Assembly (NCBI GenBank): GCA_000969725.1
Contig: JXSR01S005466.1
From: Ophiothrix spiculata
Lineage: Eukaryota > Echinodermata > Ophiuroidea > Amphilepidida > Ophiotrichidae
DNA length: 21,633 bases
Reading direction: 5' to 3' (one strand)
Shown here: piece by piece, positions 1 to 9,839 of the stretch
Layout of the letters: every line of letters starts with the position of its first letter
How positions within the stretch are numbered: position 1 is the stretch's first letter
Translations under genes and position numbers: made by a program
The notes under the pieces: generated by a model
What the model saw: only the letters and a program-made list of their open reading frames with translations
Databases searched by the model: none
What the model was told of the DNA's origin: nothing

Positions 1-179
1 ATTTTCAAATTTAGAGCTCGCAACTGGTTTATCATATAAATGATGCAAAATCCCTATGTAAACTTTAAAAAATTATAAATCACCCATCTTAAAAACATCA
101 TAAAAGCTACAAAATATTTTCAAATCAGACCAAATCAAACCTCTTCAGATGCTGTTGTGATAAATACTTTGAGCTACCC
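1..179. repeat. direct repeat, copy 1 (left edge cut by window)
   Basis: This stretch is repeated almost base for base at 1294-1498, in the same orientation. Both copies share gagctcgcaactggtttatc near the start and ctcttcagatgctgttgtga near the end. Copy 1 lacks about 26 bases that copy 2 has after the shared aaacttt (roughly 1361-1388). The match runs to the first base of the window, so the true left end is unknown. The copies do not begin with TG and end with CA, so LTRs are not supported. It could be a dispersed repeat present twice or a local duplication. Confidence 0.85.
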
Positions 180-398
180 TAAATCACTGACCATCTACGT
201 CTAGGCATCAATTCTGATTGGACGTTTTACTCCACTTCAACTTAAAAAAATGTCAACCACTAATTGGAGCATGATAACGATCCTAGAAACTGGTTACCGC
301 TCCCGTTATTGTTACTTTTTTAGATCTTTAATTTCAAATTTATGCAATCACTGAATATGGATTTTCTAGGAAGTTCTGTAAGAGGGATCGATTTCAAG
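180..398. other. unannotated AT-rich spacer
   Basis: I see no ORF, splice-bounded exon or paired repeat here. The sequence continues uninterrupted from the direct repeat into the poly-G end of the next element. Confidence 0.5.
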
Positions 399-716
399 CC
401 CGGGGGGGGGGGGTACTCCACTTTGGTCTGAACGGGGGTGTGCGGCTCGGACCGTGGAACCCATACCCATCTTTAAGGGTAATAATTGAGAAAAAAAAGT
501 GCACCCACGTTTAGGGATTTTGCTCCAAAAATAGGCCGATTTTTCAAACTTTTTATCTTTTTGGGACCTTTTTAGCATATTTTCTTGAAAATGTGACCCA
601 TGTTTAGGGGTTTTGGTGCTAAAAATGGGACCCATGTTTAGGGATTTTTTGTGAAAAAGCGACCCATTCCAGCGGCACATCCCCGTATACCTTAATATGT
701 GAGTACCCCTCCTGGG
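399..716. mobile_element. G/C-tract-ended inverted-repeat element (non-autonomous)
   Basis: The left end is cccggggggggggg followed by tactc, and the right end is gagtacccctcctggg, which is its inverted counterpart. The 318 bp between them carry no convincing coding sequence. A minus-strand ORF over 366-680 just reads through the repeat. The interior contains a short degenerate tandem repeat: gacccatgtttagggg at 595 recurs as gacccatgtttaggga at 629, period 34, with a weaker related copy near 501. Similar ends occur at 4731-5270, 14984-15723 and, as one end only, at 11194-11224. I infer a MITE-like dispersed family but see no clear target-site duplication. Confidence 0.6.
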
Positions 717-837
717 ATTTCAAGGTGCTAAGTGGGTGATGATTGAGTAAGCTTAACATACTGCACTCCCTCAAGCTCAAAGTTTTTGCTATCAAAATGT
801 GGGAAAAAATCACAAATAATAAAAGTAGTTAACAAGC

Positions 838-1041
838 TTGAACAATATGGACGTAGGCCTAGCTATACCTTCTAGCAAGGACAAAGATTTGAAATTGGTT
901 ACACAATTAAAGAAAACGACATTAAAAGTAAAGAAACAATTTTGGAGACAATATAGTTTAGAAAACGTTGCAATTGATGGTTCACCAAATGTATGTGCGC
1001 AAAATTTAATTAATTACATTAAAGTATTCAATATTCTCTAG
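838..1041 (+). CDS. short lysine-rich ORF of unknown nature (weak)
   Basis: The reading frame is open for 67 codons. The first in-frame ATG is at 847, in agcttgaacaatatggac. The product is basic in its first half (KKTTLKVKKQFWRQYS) and then neutral. I recognise no domain and no clear splice signals. It lies between the two copies of the 1-179/1294-1498 direct repeat, so it could be a remnant of a mobile element's coding region or a chance ORF in AT-rich DNA. Chance is the more likely explanation at this length. Confidence 0.15.
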   Translation: MNNMDVGLAIPSSKDKDLKLVTQLKKTTLKVKKQFWRQYSLENVAIDGSPNVCAQNLINYIKVFNIL

Positions 1042-1293
1042 ATTTTCATCGATGCATTTCTGGTATTCAAATTTAAGTATCAGGTTTTAAATCTTAACAC
1101 TGCAAATTTGAATGGAAATGCATTTGTTCGTAAACCTGATATCTTTTCTGTGAATTTTTGCAAATTTATTGTTCTAAGTAATTTCTTTACTGCATATTTA
1201 TTAGTAATTAATTTGAGATGCCATCCGATGTCCAACGAAACAGGTGATTCAACAGAAACTTCCAGAAATAGGATCAGATGATGCTCTCACCTG
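1042..1293. other. unannotated spacer between direct repeats
   Basis: AT-rich sequence with no ORF of note and no repeat partner that I could find in the window. Confidence 0.4.
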
Positions 1294-1498
1294 ATTTTCA
1301 AATTTAGAGCTCGCAACTGGTTTATCATATAAATGATGCAAAATCCCTATGTAAACTTTTTAACTAAATTGTGTCATCCATATTAAAAAAATTATAAATC
1401 ACCCATCTTAAAAAAATCCTAAAAGCTACAAAATATTTTCAAATCAGACCAAATCAAACCTCTTCAGATGCTGTTGTGATAAATACTTTGAGCTACCC
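1294..1498. repeat. direct repeat, copy 2
   Basis: This is the second, longer copy of 1-179 in the same orientation. It contains an extra block of about 26 bases, including ttgtgtcatccatatt, that is absent from copy 1. Outside that gap only a handful of bases differ, which suggests a fairly recent duplication or two young copies of one family. Similarity stops after gagctaccc, where the two flanks diverge. Confidence 0.85.
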
Positions 1499-2170
1499 AA
1501 AATGCATGCGCTACAGCTACGGCTGTTCCCTGGTTAACATATGCACCAACATCAGGGCAGTGTGAATGCTGAACATAGCCCTTAAGAAATTGTGATAAAA
1601 CTCGCTTTTAAACGTGGCTTACACCACAGATCGAAAAATTAACAGGTACATCAATCCTCTATTAGTTGGTTCTTATTCTTATTTTATACATTTAATGGTC
1701 ATTTACTTTCAAAAGGTCATGACTGCTTATGTAACTAACGATTAAAATCTTTCAGTTTCACTTTGAAGCTAATGCAAAGTTTATGTAAAAGCAGTACATA
1801 GATTCACGACAACACCTAACACATTTAAAGTAGTGAAACTAGTTTCATGGTCCAATGAGTAAAGACTTATTCTTGATAATTAAATAACACACTCTGATTT
1901 TATTAAAACATTTACGTCAAACCAACATCGTAATTGGAACTTTCTAACTGGGGGAGGGAGCAACAGCGTTGCAGAAGAAAGAGCGGAAGGAAATTACATG
2001 TTGAACCTCTATGTTCAGGGGCTTATTTATAAATGGAGTGTTGAAGAAGCACACAATGTAGGGGGTTGTCCTGGAGGTTGTACAAAATTATTACAGCCTA
2101 TTTTTCAGCCTACATAAACATTCGGGTGCACCGGGTCTGGGTATATGCTAATGATATTAATTTTCCTCAT
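1499..2170. other. unannotated stretch
   Basis: About 670 bp with no supported gene. All frames are interrupted, and I found no inverted or direct repeat partner in the window. Confidence 0.4.
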
Positions 2171-2843
2171 ATGTGTACCGTCGCGGCAAAAGGGACCAGT
2201 TGTCGGCAACTTCCATTTTGCGCTAGAGGCCGGTAAAGTTGAACTATACCAAAATATGATGGGAAGGTCAATTTTGAGTTTTTTGTGGAAATGAAATCTT
2301 TGAACCCTTTTGTATCCAAAATGTAAAGATGGTTAATCAAATATAACGACTAACTTGTAAAAAAGTGTGATTTTTATCGCTATGTCGAATCGTTTTCATC
2401 ATGAAAATGTGAACATTTGTGTTTTGACAAACGGTTATGAGTACGATTATGGTAATTAATTATGCAATAATGAAACATGGTATTGAGTCCAAAAATTGTT
2501 ATTAAATTACGCAAGGTATCGTCTTCCATTGAGCCAAATTTCAAGGCGATAAACAAAAGGGAACATGGTGGTTGCTATGGAGATTTGCTCATACTCTATT
2601 CAGACTGCACACAAAATCGAATGGAAAAACAGGCCTACCTTAAACAGCCCTTTTCTCACAAACTAGTTTTAACAAACGGTTATGAGTACGATTTTATAAT
2701 TTGCCAAAACTCGTCACCCAAAGCTCCGATTTGCATGCTTTTGGTATCATTGAAAAGGGAATTAAATGAGCTTTACCACCATATGAAAATCTCCATATTT
2801 TGGTTTTGACCCAACTGGACCCTTTTGCCGCGACGGTACACAT
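2171..2843. mobile_element. TIR element with ~30-bp ends, non-autonomous DNA transposon
   Basis: gtgtaccgtcgcggcaaaag begins at 2173, and its reverse complement cttttgccgcgacggtacac ends at 2841. The match runs for 30 bases with one mismatch. The element is about 670 bp. Inside it a direct repeat, acaaacggttatgagtacga, occurs near 2429 and again near 2673. The 110-codon plus-strand ORF at 2477-2809 runs across this internal repeat into the right TIR and resembles no transposase, so I treat it as a chance frame. The bases flanking the TIRs are ATAT on both sides, but this is palindromic, so the exact boundary and target duplication stay ambiguous. Confidence 0.8.
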
Positions 2844-3084
2844 ATATGCATTACAAATTGATTTTCCTTAAATATGCTTTACAATAATGTGCCAATAAGA
2901 TTATTTTATACCACATTTAATTATTAGATTTTTGAGTCAAGGGTCTAAGTCTGTTAGAAGTAGAAAATGAAGCATCCTTAACCCTAACCCCACTGAATCT
3001 CGCAATATCCCATTCCACAAAGTGAAGAAATTCGCCTAAGTCCAAATACGTCATAGACCCGAGTTAGCTATGATCACGGAATCG
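2844..3084. other. unannotated spacer
   Basis: AT-rich sequence with no supported feature. A short ttaaccctaacccc string near 2979 is noted under rejected items. Confidence 0.4.
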
Positions 3085-3240
3085 CTGTCATGGCAGCGCC
3101 TGTTCAGTGGCTTGACATAGTGATAATTGGATCAGGAAGCGCGAGGTCCCGGTTTGAATCAAGGTGAAAACCCGTGATTTTTTACTTGCAAATTTCCGAG
3201 GAGAGTATTTTTTACACGAAGAAGTGGTCAAAAGTGTTAG
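3085..3240 (+). repeat. tRNA-derived SINE head (pol III promoter-like)
   Basis: tgttcagtgg at 3101-3110 resembles a tRNA A box (consensus TRGCNNAGYNGG). ggtttgaatc at 3151-3160 is one base from the B box GGTTCGAATC, and the spacing of about 50 bases fits a tRNA-like head. The sequence between is tRNA-like in flavour (gatcaggaagcgcgaggtcc), but no clean cloverleaf forms, so this is not a functional tRNA. The 3' end of the repeat is uncertain. Confidence 0.5.
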
Positions 3241-3267
3241 GGATAGGAAAGTCTTAAATACTCATGT

Positions 3268-3345
3268 CAGGGGCGGATCCAGGAATTTTCAAAAGAGGGA
3301 GCGCAATTTGTGACAGCGCCTCGGCGCCCACTCAAAATCAGGTGT
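3268..3345 (+). mobile_element. hAT-like transposon terminus (solo end)
   Basis: caggggcggatccaggaatt at 3268 has the CAGGGGCGGATCCAGG form that, from general knowledge, ends many non-autonomous hAT-type elements in invertebrate genomes. I did not find an inverted partner nearby, so this is probably a truncated copy. Its right boundary is a guess. Confidence 0.5.
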
Positions 3346-3471
3346 TGCTCTGAAAAAATAAGGTGATGAAGGGTGTAGAACTGTTTGAATATACCTAAAA
3401 ATCATATATTTGCTGCCGTTCTTGACACAATTATTAATTTTTAAGGAATAAAATAATTAAAAAGCAAAAGC

Positions 3472-3663
3472 TTCTTGGCACTCCACCAAAATAATAGTGC
3501 TCCTGTCAACCTAGATGTCAAATGTGAACCAACTTTCATCAATTCTAGGAAGGTAACAGGCTTTACTGCCAATGGACTCCCAACTGATCACCAGCAGCAA
3601 TTCTGCAATTTAGTGGAGTCTGTCCTAATCGCTTCAAAGAGACATATGAGCACTTTTCCCTAA
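3472..3663 (+). CDS. weak exon-like ORF, unknown product
   Basis: The frame is open for about 60 codons with more balanced composition than its surroundings (for example NLDVKCEPTFINSRK). A donor-like ggaaggtaaca occurs at about 3547-3557. The possible acceptor, aaaagcaaaag just upstream, lacks a pyrimidine tract, and there is no in-frame ATG near the 5' end. No domain is recognised. It could be an exon fragment, an old gene relic or chance. Confidence 0.15.
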   Translation, partial: FLALHQNNSAPVNLDVKCEPTFINSRKVTGFTANGLPTDHQQQFCNLVESVLIASKRHMSTFP

Positions 3664-4049
3664 TGATAACGGTCCTCTCCTTTGCCTTTTAACCCACATA
3701 AATAGATGAGGTAATTATTCTGAAAAGGACTTATTTCTTACCCATCTAATTCAATTCTATCAAAACCATCTTTTGGACATAAACAAACAAACAAGAGAGG
3801 AACAACATTGCAGCTAAACAAGTTTAGTCTATACCAGTAAAGAAAATTGTGACTTTCTATCGTAACTTCAAAAATGGATGGCCAAATTTCACAAACTATA
3901 TGTCTCGCTTTAAAGCCATATCAATACTCTTTCAATTACTAGAAAAAAATGTATTTCGTCAAATACGGCAAATGTTGTACTATTCGATGTGATGCGTCCC
4001 AAATGTAACTGGCATTACCCACCCACCCTAAGGCCTCTTGCTTTTCATG
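3664..4049. other. unannotated stretch
   Basis: AT-rich DNA of about 390 bp with no supported feature. Confidence 0.4.
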
Positions 4050-4262
4050 TACTGTAAACGGGGTTATTTTCGCGAGGGTTTAATTTTCGCGAATTTCGCG
4101 AATCAACATCTAACCGCGAATATAACACCTCGCGAATACATTCATTTTATGTGTAGGTCTATGTAATAAAGCTTTTAAACGCTAATTTAAGACGCGCGGA
4201 AATGTCGTGATTGTCTGGTTTCGCGAAAAATTCTGCTCGCGAAAATATTCCCGTTTACAGTA
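4050..4262. mobile_element. TA-flanked MITE with ctgtaaacggg ends
   Basis: The element proper (4052-4260, 209 bp) begins ctgtaaacggggttattttc and ends gaaaatattcccgtttacag, an inverted pair. TA lies directly outside each end (4050-4051 and 4261-4262), as expected for a Tc1/mariner-type target duplication. Repeated cgcgaa words inside (ttcgcgaatttcgcgaatc, ctcgcgaaaata) extend the partial self-complementarity. No coding capacity is visible. Confidence 0.85.
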
Positions 4263-4730
4263 TTTGTGAATCATAGTGTAATCTTCCACCAAAATTACAA
4301 AGCTACAAAGTCATTAAACTTTTAGTAACCACTGGCCTTATTGAATCAAAAAGATATATCATAGTCATAAAAATCTTTTCTTTGCATCGTTTTATTGAAA
4401 ATATACTGACCTATCAACAATAGTTGTATATTGAGCAAAAAAGTGTTGTATTATAGGCAGTTCCTATTTTATGAAATCGTACAATGAAATCAATTTGTTA
4501 GCCAGATATCTGCTGGCTTCATGCACAGTCAGCGCCTGCATAGAACCTACAGGGTGTGTACGTGGTGCGTATGTGATGGAAACTTGTCCGACATGATCAA
4601 TGCCGGCCGGCGGATATGTTTTAACATTCATGACACATGAATGCGAGTAAAAAATGCAAAACTCAATGCCATAGAATATTTGGATTTTGTGGTAAAACAT
4701 ATTTTGAATCATGATCAAAATGTTAAGATT
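4263..4730. other. unannotated stretch
   Basis: About 470 bp. Two short overlapping ORFs on opposite strands, at 4464-4742 and 4641-4841, show no domain and no splice support, and both run into the neighbouring repeat. Confidence 0.4.
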
Positions 4731-5270
4731 TTGGGGGGGCACTTAGTACAAAAGGGGTTATGGGGTCGGACACAAATTTCGGTAGCAAAATCATTCTTGC
4801 TCTGGCATTTCAATGGGTCTTTTTGTCTTTGCAAAATTTGAAAATGGCACATATTAGAGCGCATATCTTCACAAAACTTTAGAAAATTAATGCCAAAATA
4901 ACACAAATTTAGGCAAAAACATAGAATTTTTGCAAATTCGGGTACCAAATCACTCTCGCTCTGGCATTACAATGGGTCCTTTTTTGCAGAATGTGGTATT
5001 TTGATGGGTTTTTCTCTTCAAACTTTTCCAAATTTTAGGCCAAATGGCGCAAAATTAGAGCATATCTTCACAAAACTTTAGAAAATCAATGCCAGAATAG
5101 CACAAATTTAGGCAAAAACATGGAATTTTTGAAAAAAATTTACTCAAACTTTGGGAGATTTGGTATATGGATGGGTTCTTTTTTCTTGGAAATTACTATT
5201 TGCATGGGTGGGTTTTCAAATTTCGCAGGTCACACCCCTACCCAAACCAAAGTTTGAGTACCCCCCTGGG
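4731..5270. mobile_element. G/C-tract-ended element with internal tandem duplication
   Basis: The left end has ttgggggggcac and the right end gagtacccccctgggaaatc, matching the ends of the 399-716 element in type. The interior holds two diverged tandem copies of a 160-200 bp unit. ctctggcatttcaatgggtc near 4800 recurs as ctctggcattacaatgggtc near 4960, and catatcttcacaaaacttta at 4862 recurs at 5061. Short ORFs on both strands are read from this repeat and are not genes. Confidence 0.6.
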
Positions 5271-5903
5271 AAATCAATACACCACACTCTTTAGTAATTC
5301 AGTATCGTAGTGATTATGTAACTTCCCCAGTAACTGGTTCACACACATCCCCTGACAACGGTTTATGCTATACTTTTGTATTGTGATCATTTCGATCATG
5401 GTTCAAAACTAGAAAGCGTGAACCAGTTGTTAGGGTGATAATCGGATTACACATAACACTTCGAGACTGAATTGATGCCAAAAATTAGATAGTTTACACC
5501 ACCAAGCCACCATTATTGATTAGAAATTCAACAACTCACTGTATCTCTTTATACAGGAGCGTACCATTGTTGATTAATACACTCTGCGTTAAGTACGCGT
5601 TGAAATTTTAAATCTAATTGGACAGTTGGTAACTTATACGCATTCATTAATCTCGTCTAGTTGCACGCTGCGTATCGCGTAGTGCGTTGTACAATTCCGT
5701 GTACGCATACGCATAACATGCTCGCGCTTGCATGGCAAGTTTCATTTTAAAACAAAGGTAAATACAAATATTTCAATGATTAACATGGGACGATGGTTGT
5801 ATTTTCTATCTATGTTTTATTGAAATAGCAACACATTTTAAAATAATTAATGATGTCGTTTAATTTCTTTGCAATTTTATTCTAATCATTTTCGTGTATT
5901 AAT
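5271..5903. other. unannotated stretch, locally CpG-richer
   Basis: No ORF is supported. From about 5570 to 5730 the sequence is richer in CG and cgcat/acgc words (tacgcgttg, gcgtatcgcgtagtgcg) than the AT-rich background. That resembles repeat-derived sequence, but I found no clear inverted partner. Confidence 0.4.
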
Positions 5904-6091
5904 TAGATTAATAACTGCTCTTTACTTGGCGCTCGTGAAATTGTACAAAAATAATGCACCTTGTGCTGAAGTCGAAGTTGTCCGACTCACTCGGCTGCGC
6001 CTCGTGAGTGCGGACAACTTCAACTTCAGCACGCGGTGCATTATTGTTGTACAATTTCACTCGCGTCAAGTAATACGCAGTTATTAATCTA
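5904..6091. mobile_element. near-perfect foldback (palindromic MITE), TA-flanked
   Basis: gattaataactgc at 5906 pairs with gcagttattaatc ending at 6089. Complementarity continues through gtgaaattgtac/gtacaatttcac, gcacc/ggtgc and gctgaagt/acttcagc to a small loop near 5993-6001. The element is 184 bp with TA on each side (5904-5905 and 6090-6091). Because it is palindromic, both strands give nearly the same short ORF (plus 5869-6087, minus 5908-6123), which is a symmetry artefact rather than coding. Transcribed, it would form a long hairpin. Confidence 0.85.
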
Positions 6092-6329
6092 TAATTCATG
6101 ATGAATCCACGGTTGATATTCAAATTAGCGCGTCACGCACGGCACAGCATTTACGGAAGTGCGTTTACACAGAAAACATAAGTTGGCGCACTGTTCATTG
6201 CGCACCGGGCTAGCTCTTGCTTCAGATTCTCCTAAATATTTCAATGAAGATGAGTAGGCCTATCTGTTTGAATGAGAACATTTAAAATTTAATTCATACG
6301 TTTTCATGAATATTTTCCTTGAGTAAAGT
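6092..6329. other. unannotated spacer between two MITEs
   Basis: CpG-richer around 6125-6215 (gcgcgtcacgcacgg, ggcgcactgttcattgcgc) and then AT-rich. No gene or repeat pair is supported. Confidence 0.35.
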
Positions 6330-6497
6330 TATTCAAACACGCTACAGAGTTGTTCATCGCGAATCAACATCCGATGCGTTGGTGTATCTTTATCATGCTT
6401 GGGTGACTAAAGCCTTCCTCGCGCGATAAAAATATGCAGACGCATGGATGCATCGTTGTTGATTCGTGATGAACAACTCTTGTAGCGTGTTTGAATA
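6330..6497. mobile_element. TA-flanked MITE with ttcaaacacgctaca ends
   Basis: The element (6332-6495, 164 bp) starts ttcaaacacgctacagagtt and ends with the inverted counterpart aactcttgtagcgtgtttgaa. Complementarity extends to about 50 bases per arm with small differences (gttcatcgcgaatcaac against gttgattcgtgatgaac). TA is present immediately outside both ends. It fits a Tc1/mariner-type non-autonomous element. Confidence 0.85.
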
Positions 6498-8523
6498 CCT
6501 AAATGCATTTGAATTAATGTAATTACAAATACTTGTGGCATCAAACATTTGGTAGCTCAGAAACTATGTGTGCCTTCCAGTTCTGCTGGCGGCCCACAAA
6601 AAGGTCTCGCTAACCGGCTAACCATATTTTTTCCCAGATGGTAAGGGAAACAATAAACCTATGTTTTATCTGATGGGATTTGTTATTCTATCATTTACCT
6701 ATATGGATGAATGAATTACTGGGTCATGTTCTTCACCTTTTGTCTGTAACATTTTTATTTCAACAGCGTTGTGGGTCAGTTCAAATATACAGTTTTGTAG
6801 TAATAAATTCCCAAAATCATATTGTAAAATGTGTCTCATTTGCTTAAAATGGCAATTGTCCTTAAGAAATGTGTACAAAAAATAGGCTTTTTATCACTTC
6901 AACCTGTTGCCGTTTTGATATGATAGGATATACAGGCACTTAGAAACTCTTTTTAGAATGGCTATAGTATATTATACCTACCAAACATAACTGATTTAAG
7001 TATGTCCAACCTTAGATTTTTGCACGAATTGGTGAAATACAACCACTTGAACTGTTGTCCAGACACAGGATTTAGCTCAAATCTTGAATTTTGACTCAAT
7101 TTTTGAGCAAACAACGGCTCACTGAACTTACACTGTATATTTCCAGATCATTTAGAAAGTTATTTTCAACTCATATGGATATGTATAAGCAGTAACAAAG
7201 TCCAGTGTTTCAATTCCTTGAATGGTTTTTGCGCGAATTAAAGTTTGTATACCCTTATATTGCCCATTTCTGGACTTTTGTATAGCGATTGCTGTATGCA
7301 GTGAAAATTATTCAGGGATTAAATAGTGAGACAAAATACATGAAAGTTTTCCATATGAGCCCTTTGTATCATCTATTCACATATTTACTGAAGATTTACA
7401 CAAGCCAGATTATCCAAATTTGAAACGGCAAAGTATTTATCCTTAACAAAAGAGATAAGAGAGAGGGTTGATTTTGCTACTAAAAACTTTCACACAACCA
7501 ATCCATTAATGGGTAAATAACCTACAAAAAGATGTCCCCAAATTTTTTCTATACAATAGTTTGCAAAATAAATGAACACATTCAAAAATTTTATTTATAT
7601 CAATTTGCATTTGGATCAATTTGAGGTTGGTTGATGATAAACTTGTAATTACTTGGAGCTTAGCTGATTAAAAGGATGCATTCACATAGCTGAAAGCATG
7701 AAGTATGTATTGAGCAAGTGAAACTGCGACAAATTATTACAGATATACTTAAACTGGAGCAAATTAAAGTGTGAACTTCTATTATGAAAAAATATGTCAA
7801 TGGAATTTAACTGCCGTGCCCTGATGTTTTTGTATCTAAAATTGACAAATTTGTGTATAGTATAGATGAGTTGACACTAATGTTTATAAACATGGATAAG
7901 GAGCTAGTCCACAGATATGCATGAGGGAACAACAAATGATTGCTGCACAATTCAATAGCCCTACTTGATTTGGCGTGAATTTTGAAAGCATGTGTCCTAA
8001 ATAAAACCATCTGCTCACGCATAGTCCTGGGCATGGAACAATTGAGATGTCCGCGCACACTGCCGGGCATGACGTCCTATGTCAACTCATCTATAAATTT
8101 GAACTAACCCACTTGATTCGTGACCTAATCTCTCTCTATCCATGCTTGAATCTGTACCAGGGTTGTATCATTCATGTAACTTGTCATGCTCTTCAACTTA
8201 TTGATGTTTTAAGTATAAACTACAATGGGGTTTTTTATTGGAGATTATCGAATTTATAACTTGAACTAGCACCTGACCGCACCACCCACACATTGTTACT
8301 TTTTCTCCGAATTTTTTAATGTTTTCAGCAGTGTACTCACTCATCATTCATGTACTGTTGTATTGTGATCGTTTTGAATAACATTATGTCATAAAACGAT
8401 AAATGTCTATTAAAGGGGAAGGTGACAAGTTCAAAATCATTCCCGACCTTTTTTTCCAAACACTTTGATATTGTCGTATCATTTGAAATGCTAATGGTTA
8501 TATTCACCTTCACCTTGTTTTTA
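6498..8523. other. 2-kb AT-rich stretch without supported features
   Basis: I see no exon-like island with good splice borders and no paired repeat. The short ORFs at 7807-8070 (minus) and 8047-8259 (plus) overlap in antisense and have no recognisable domain. ttaaaggggaaggtgac near 8411 looks like the end of a TTAA-targeting element similar to 17717, but I find no matching opposite end. The region could be an intron or intergenic DNA. Confidence 0.4.
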
Positions 8524-8525
8524 AA

Positions 8526-8644
8526 AAATCACCTTGTTTAGGCTTTCGCCAAGAAAACCCAACTTGGTACTTGGTACCAAGAAAGCTAAAAGAAGCTTAT
8601 CTTTAACAGGGCTCCAAGATGTTTTTTAAATTCAGTTTTGAATA
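8526..8644 (+). pseudogene. damaged duplicate of the 19280-19551 exon 3' end
   Basis: These 119 bases match 19432-19550 over the same length with five differences by my count (about 96 percent identity). In the shared frame the changes are Gly to Glu, Ser to Arg, one silent Lys change, Lys to Glu, and Gln to stop (CAA to TAA at 8604-8606). The original stop is also lost: the frame runs on past gaata to a TGA at 8646-8648. Similarity ends abruptly on both sides. This looks like a partial duplication that is no longer under constraint; the mechanism is not visible. Confidence 0.8.
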
Positions 8645-8768
8645 TTGAGGACATGCACAATTTAATAGTCATATTCCGAGCACTAATGTATCAAAATATT
8701 CATGCTAGGTAGAGGGTCAGCTAGCTTATTTTCTGATTATTTTAATTTTTCTAATTTTTGAAACTATG

Positions 8769-9319
8769 TTAAAGGCACCTGTAATTCATTCAACCATGAA
8801 TGTACTATGATTTAGCAACATGTTTACAACTCGTAAAATGTGTTGAAAATCAGCGAATAAAACCAAAAACAATAATCCAAAATTAATGAAAAATCAAAAT
8901 AGGTGTATGGACTGAATTTGACCATTAGATTTGACACTACCATATTTAATAATGCAAAATTCCAAATTGTTTGGAGAAAAGATGGGGATAATGTTGAATT
9001 TGCCCAATTCCTCTTTGCATGTTTATACAAAGAAGTTTGTATTGGAGCATAACCCAGATTAATCGTTTCTGTGTTGGTATACAGCTCAAAAGTGGAGTAA
9101 TTACTCTACAACACGCTTTTTGTCCCGTTTAATTTTACCACTCCAGTCCATAGATATGAAGAATTTAAGAAAGCCCTTAAAATGTACTTTGGTCCGATTT
9201 GTGAGATTAGACTTCCATCAAAAGAAATGCAAAATTAAAATGAGGAGAATATGGCGGTATTCTGCAACCAACTAGAGCAAAATCAATCCAAACAAATCTT
9301 ACCTAACCTGCACCTTTAA
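8769..9319. mobile_element. possible TTAA-flanked element
   Basis: ttaaaggcacctgtaat at 8769 and ctaacctgcacctttaa ending at 9319 are short imperfect inverted ends, each with TTAA outermost (8769-8772 and 9316-9319). The roughly 540-bp length is close to that of the better-supported TTAA element at 17717-18249. There is no coding capacity. The inverted match beyond about eight bases is poor, so this is a tentative call. Confidence 0.35.
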
Positions 9320-9839
9320 GTTCATCTTAAACTGAAACAGGTCAAAATTTCAAATTAAAGTACGGATCTTCATGATACTCTCATATTCCTTGAATTTGTT
9401 ACTTCTGGTGAGACAATGGGGCGGTTTATGATACAATTTCTACCAAAAAAAGTATTCTAATGAAAGATGTCAACCAAAAACAATATTATACAAAAGTCTT
9501 TAACAAAAACCACGAATGAAACCTAAGACAAAGGAGTTTAAGAACTCAAGTAAGTTAGTGATTCATATGGCCCATCAAGAGGACGCAAACATGTTTTCTC
9601 AACCAGATGCAACAACCTGCTTAACACCAGCAGATCCTCATCAAATCGGGCCCTTATGTCATGAAATGGGTTCAAGGGATACTCCTCCTAATCATTTGAT
9701 GTTTTTAGCATTTTCCATTCAACGTGTGCCCCATTACGTCACCAGGGGTGAATCATTGCGGATTTACAAATCAGACCATCAAGATTTTTCTGGTCTTTAC
9801 AAAATGTGCAAAAACTTTTGATTCAGAGATCCAAATTAA
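9320..9839. other. unannotated stretch with one 101-codon ORF
   Basis: A plus-strand ORF at 9516-9821 starts with ATG and contains the phrase MAHQEDANMFSQPDATTCL, with a more balanced composition than most random frames here. I recognise no domain, signal peptide or splice sites, and it ends just before the foldback at 9840. It could be a chance ORF or a gene relic, so I do not call it a gene. Confidence 0.3.

Noticed and set aside
366..680. 104-codon minus-strand ORF
   Set aside because: It lies almost wholly inside the G/C-ended repeat and its sequence reflects the internal tandem motif; there is no domain or conserved feature.
1..1498. LTR retrotransposon bracketed by the direct repeat
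   Set aside because: The repeat lacks TG...CA ends, a primer-binding site and any gag/pol-like ORF between the copies.
2477..2809. 110-codon plus-strand ORF
   Set aside because: It spans the internal direct repeat and runs into the right TIR of the 2171-2843 element, and it resembles no transposase.
2979..2992. ttaaccctaacccc as telomere-like repeat
   Set aside because: Only about two units are present, which is expected by chance or within a repeat; there is no array.
3101..3160. Functional tRNA gene on the plus strand
   Set aside because: The A and B boxes are approximate and no cloverleaf can be drawn.
5869..6123. Pair of similar ORFs on opposite strands
   Set aside because: Both are read from the same palindrome, so the similarity is a consequence of symmetry and not of coding.
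9516..9821. 101-codon ORF
   Set aside because: The composition is acceptable, but there is no domain, no splice support and no homologous copy in the window. A chance ORF cannot be excluded.
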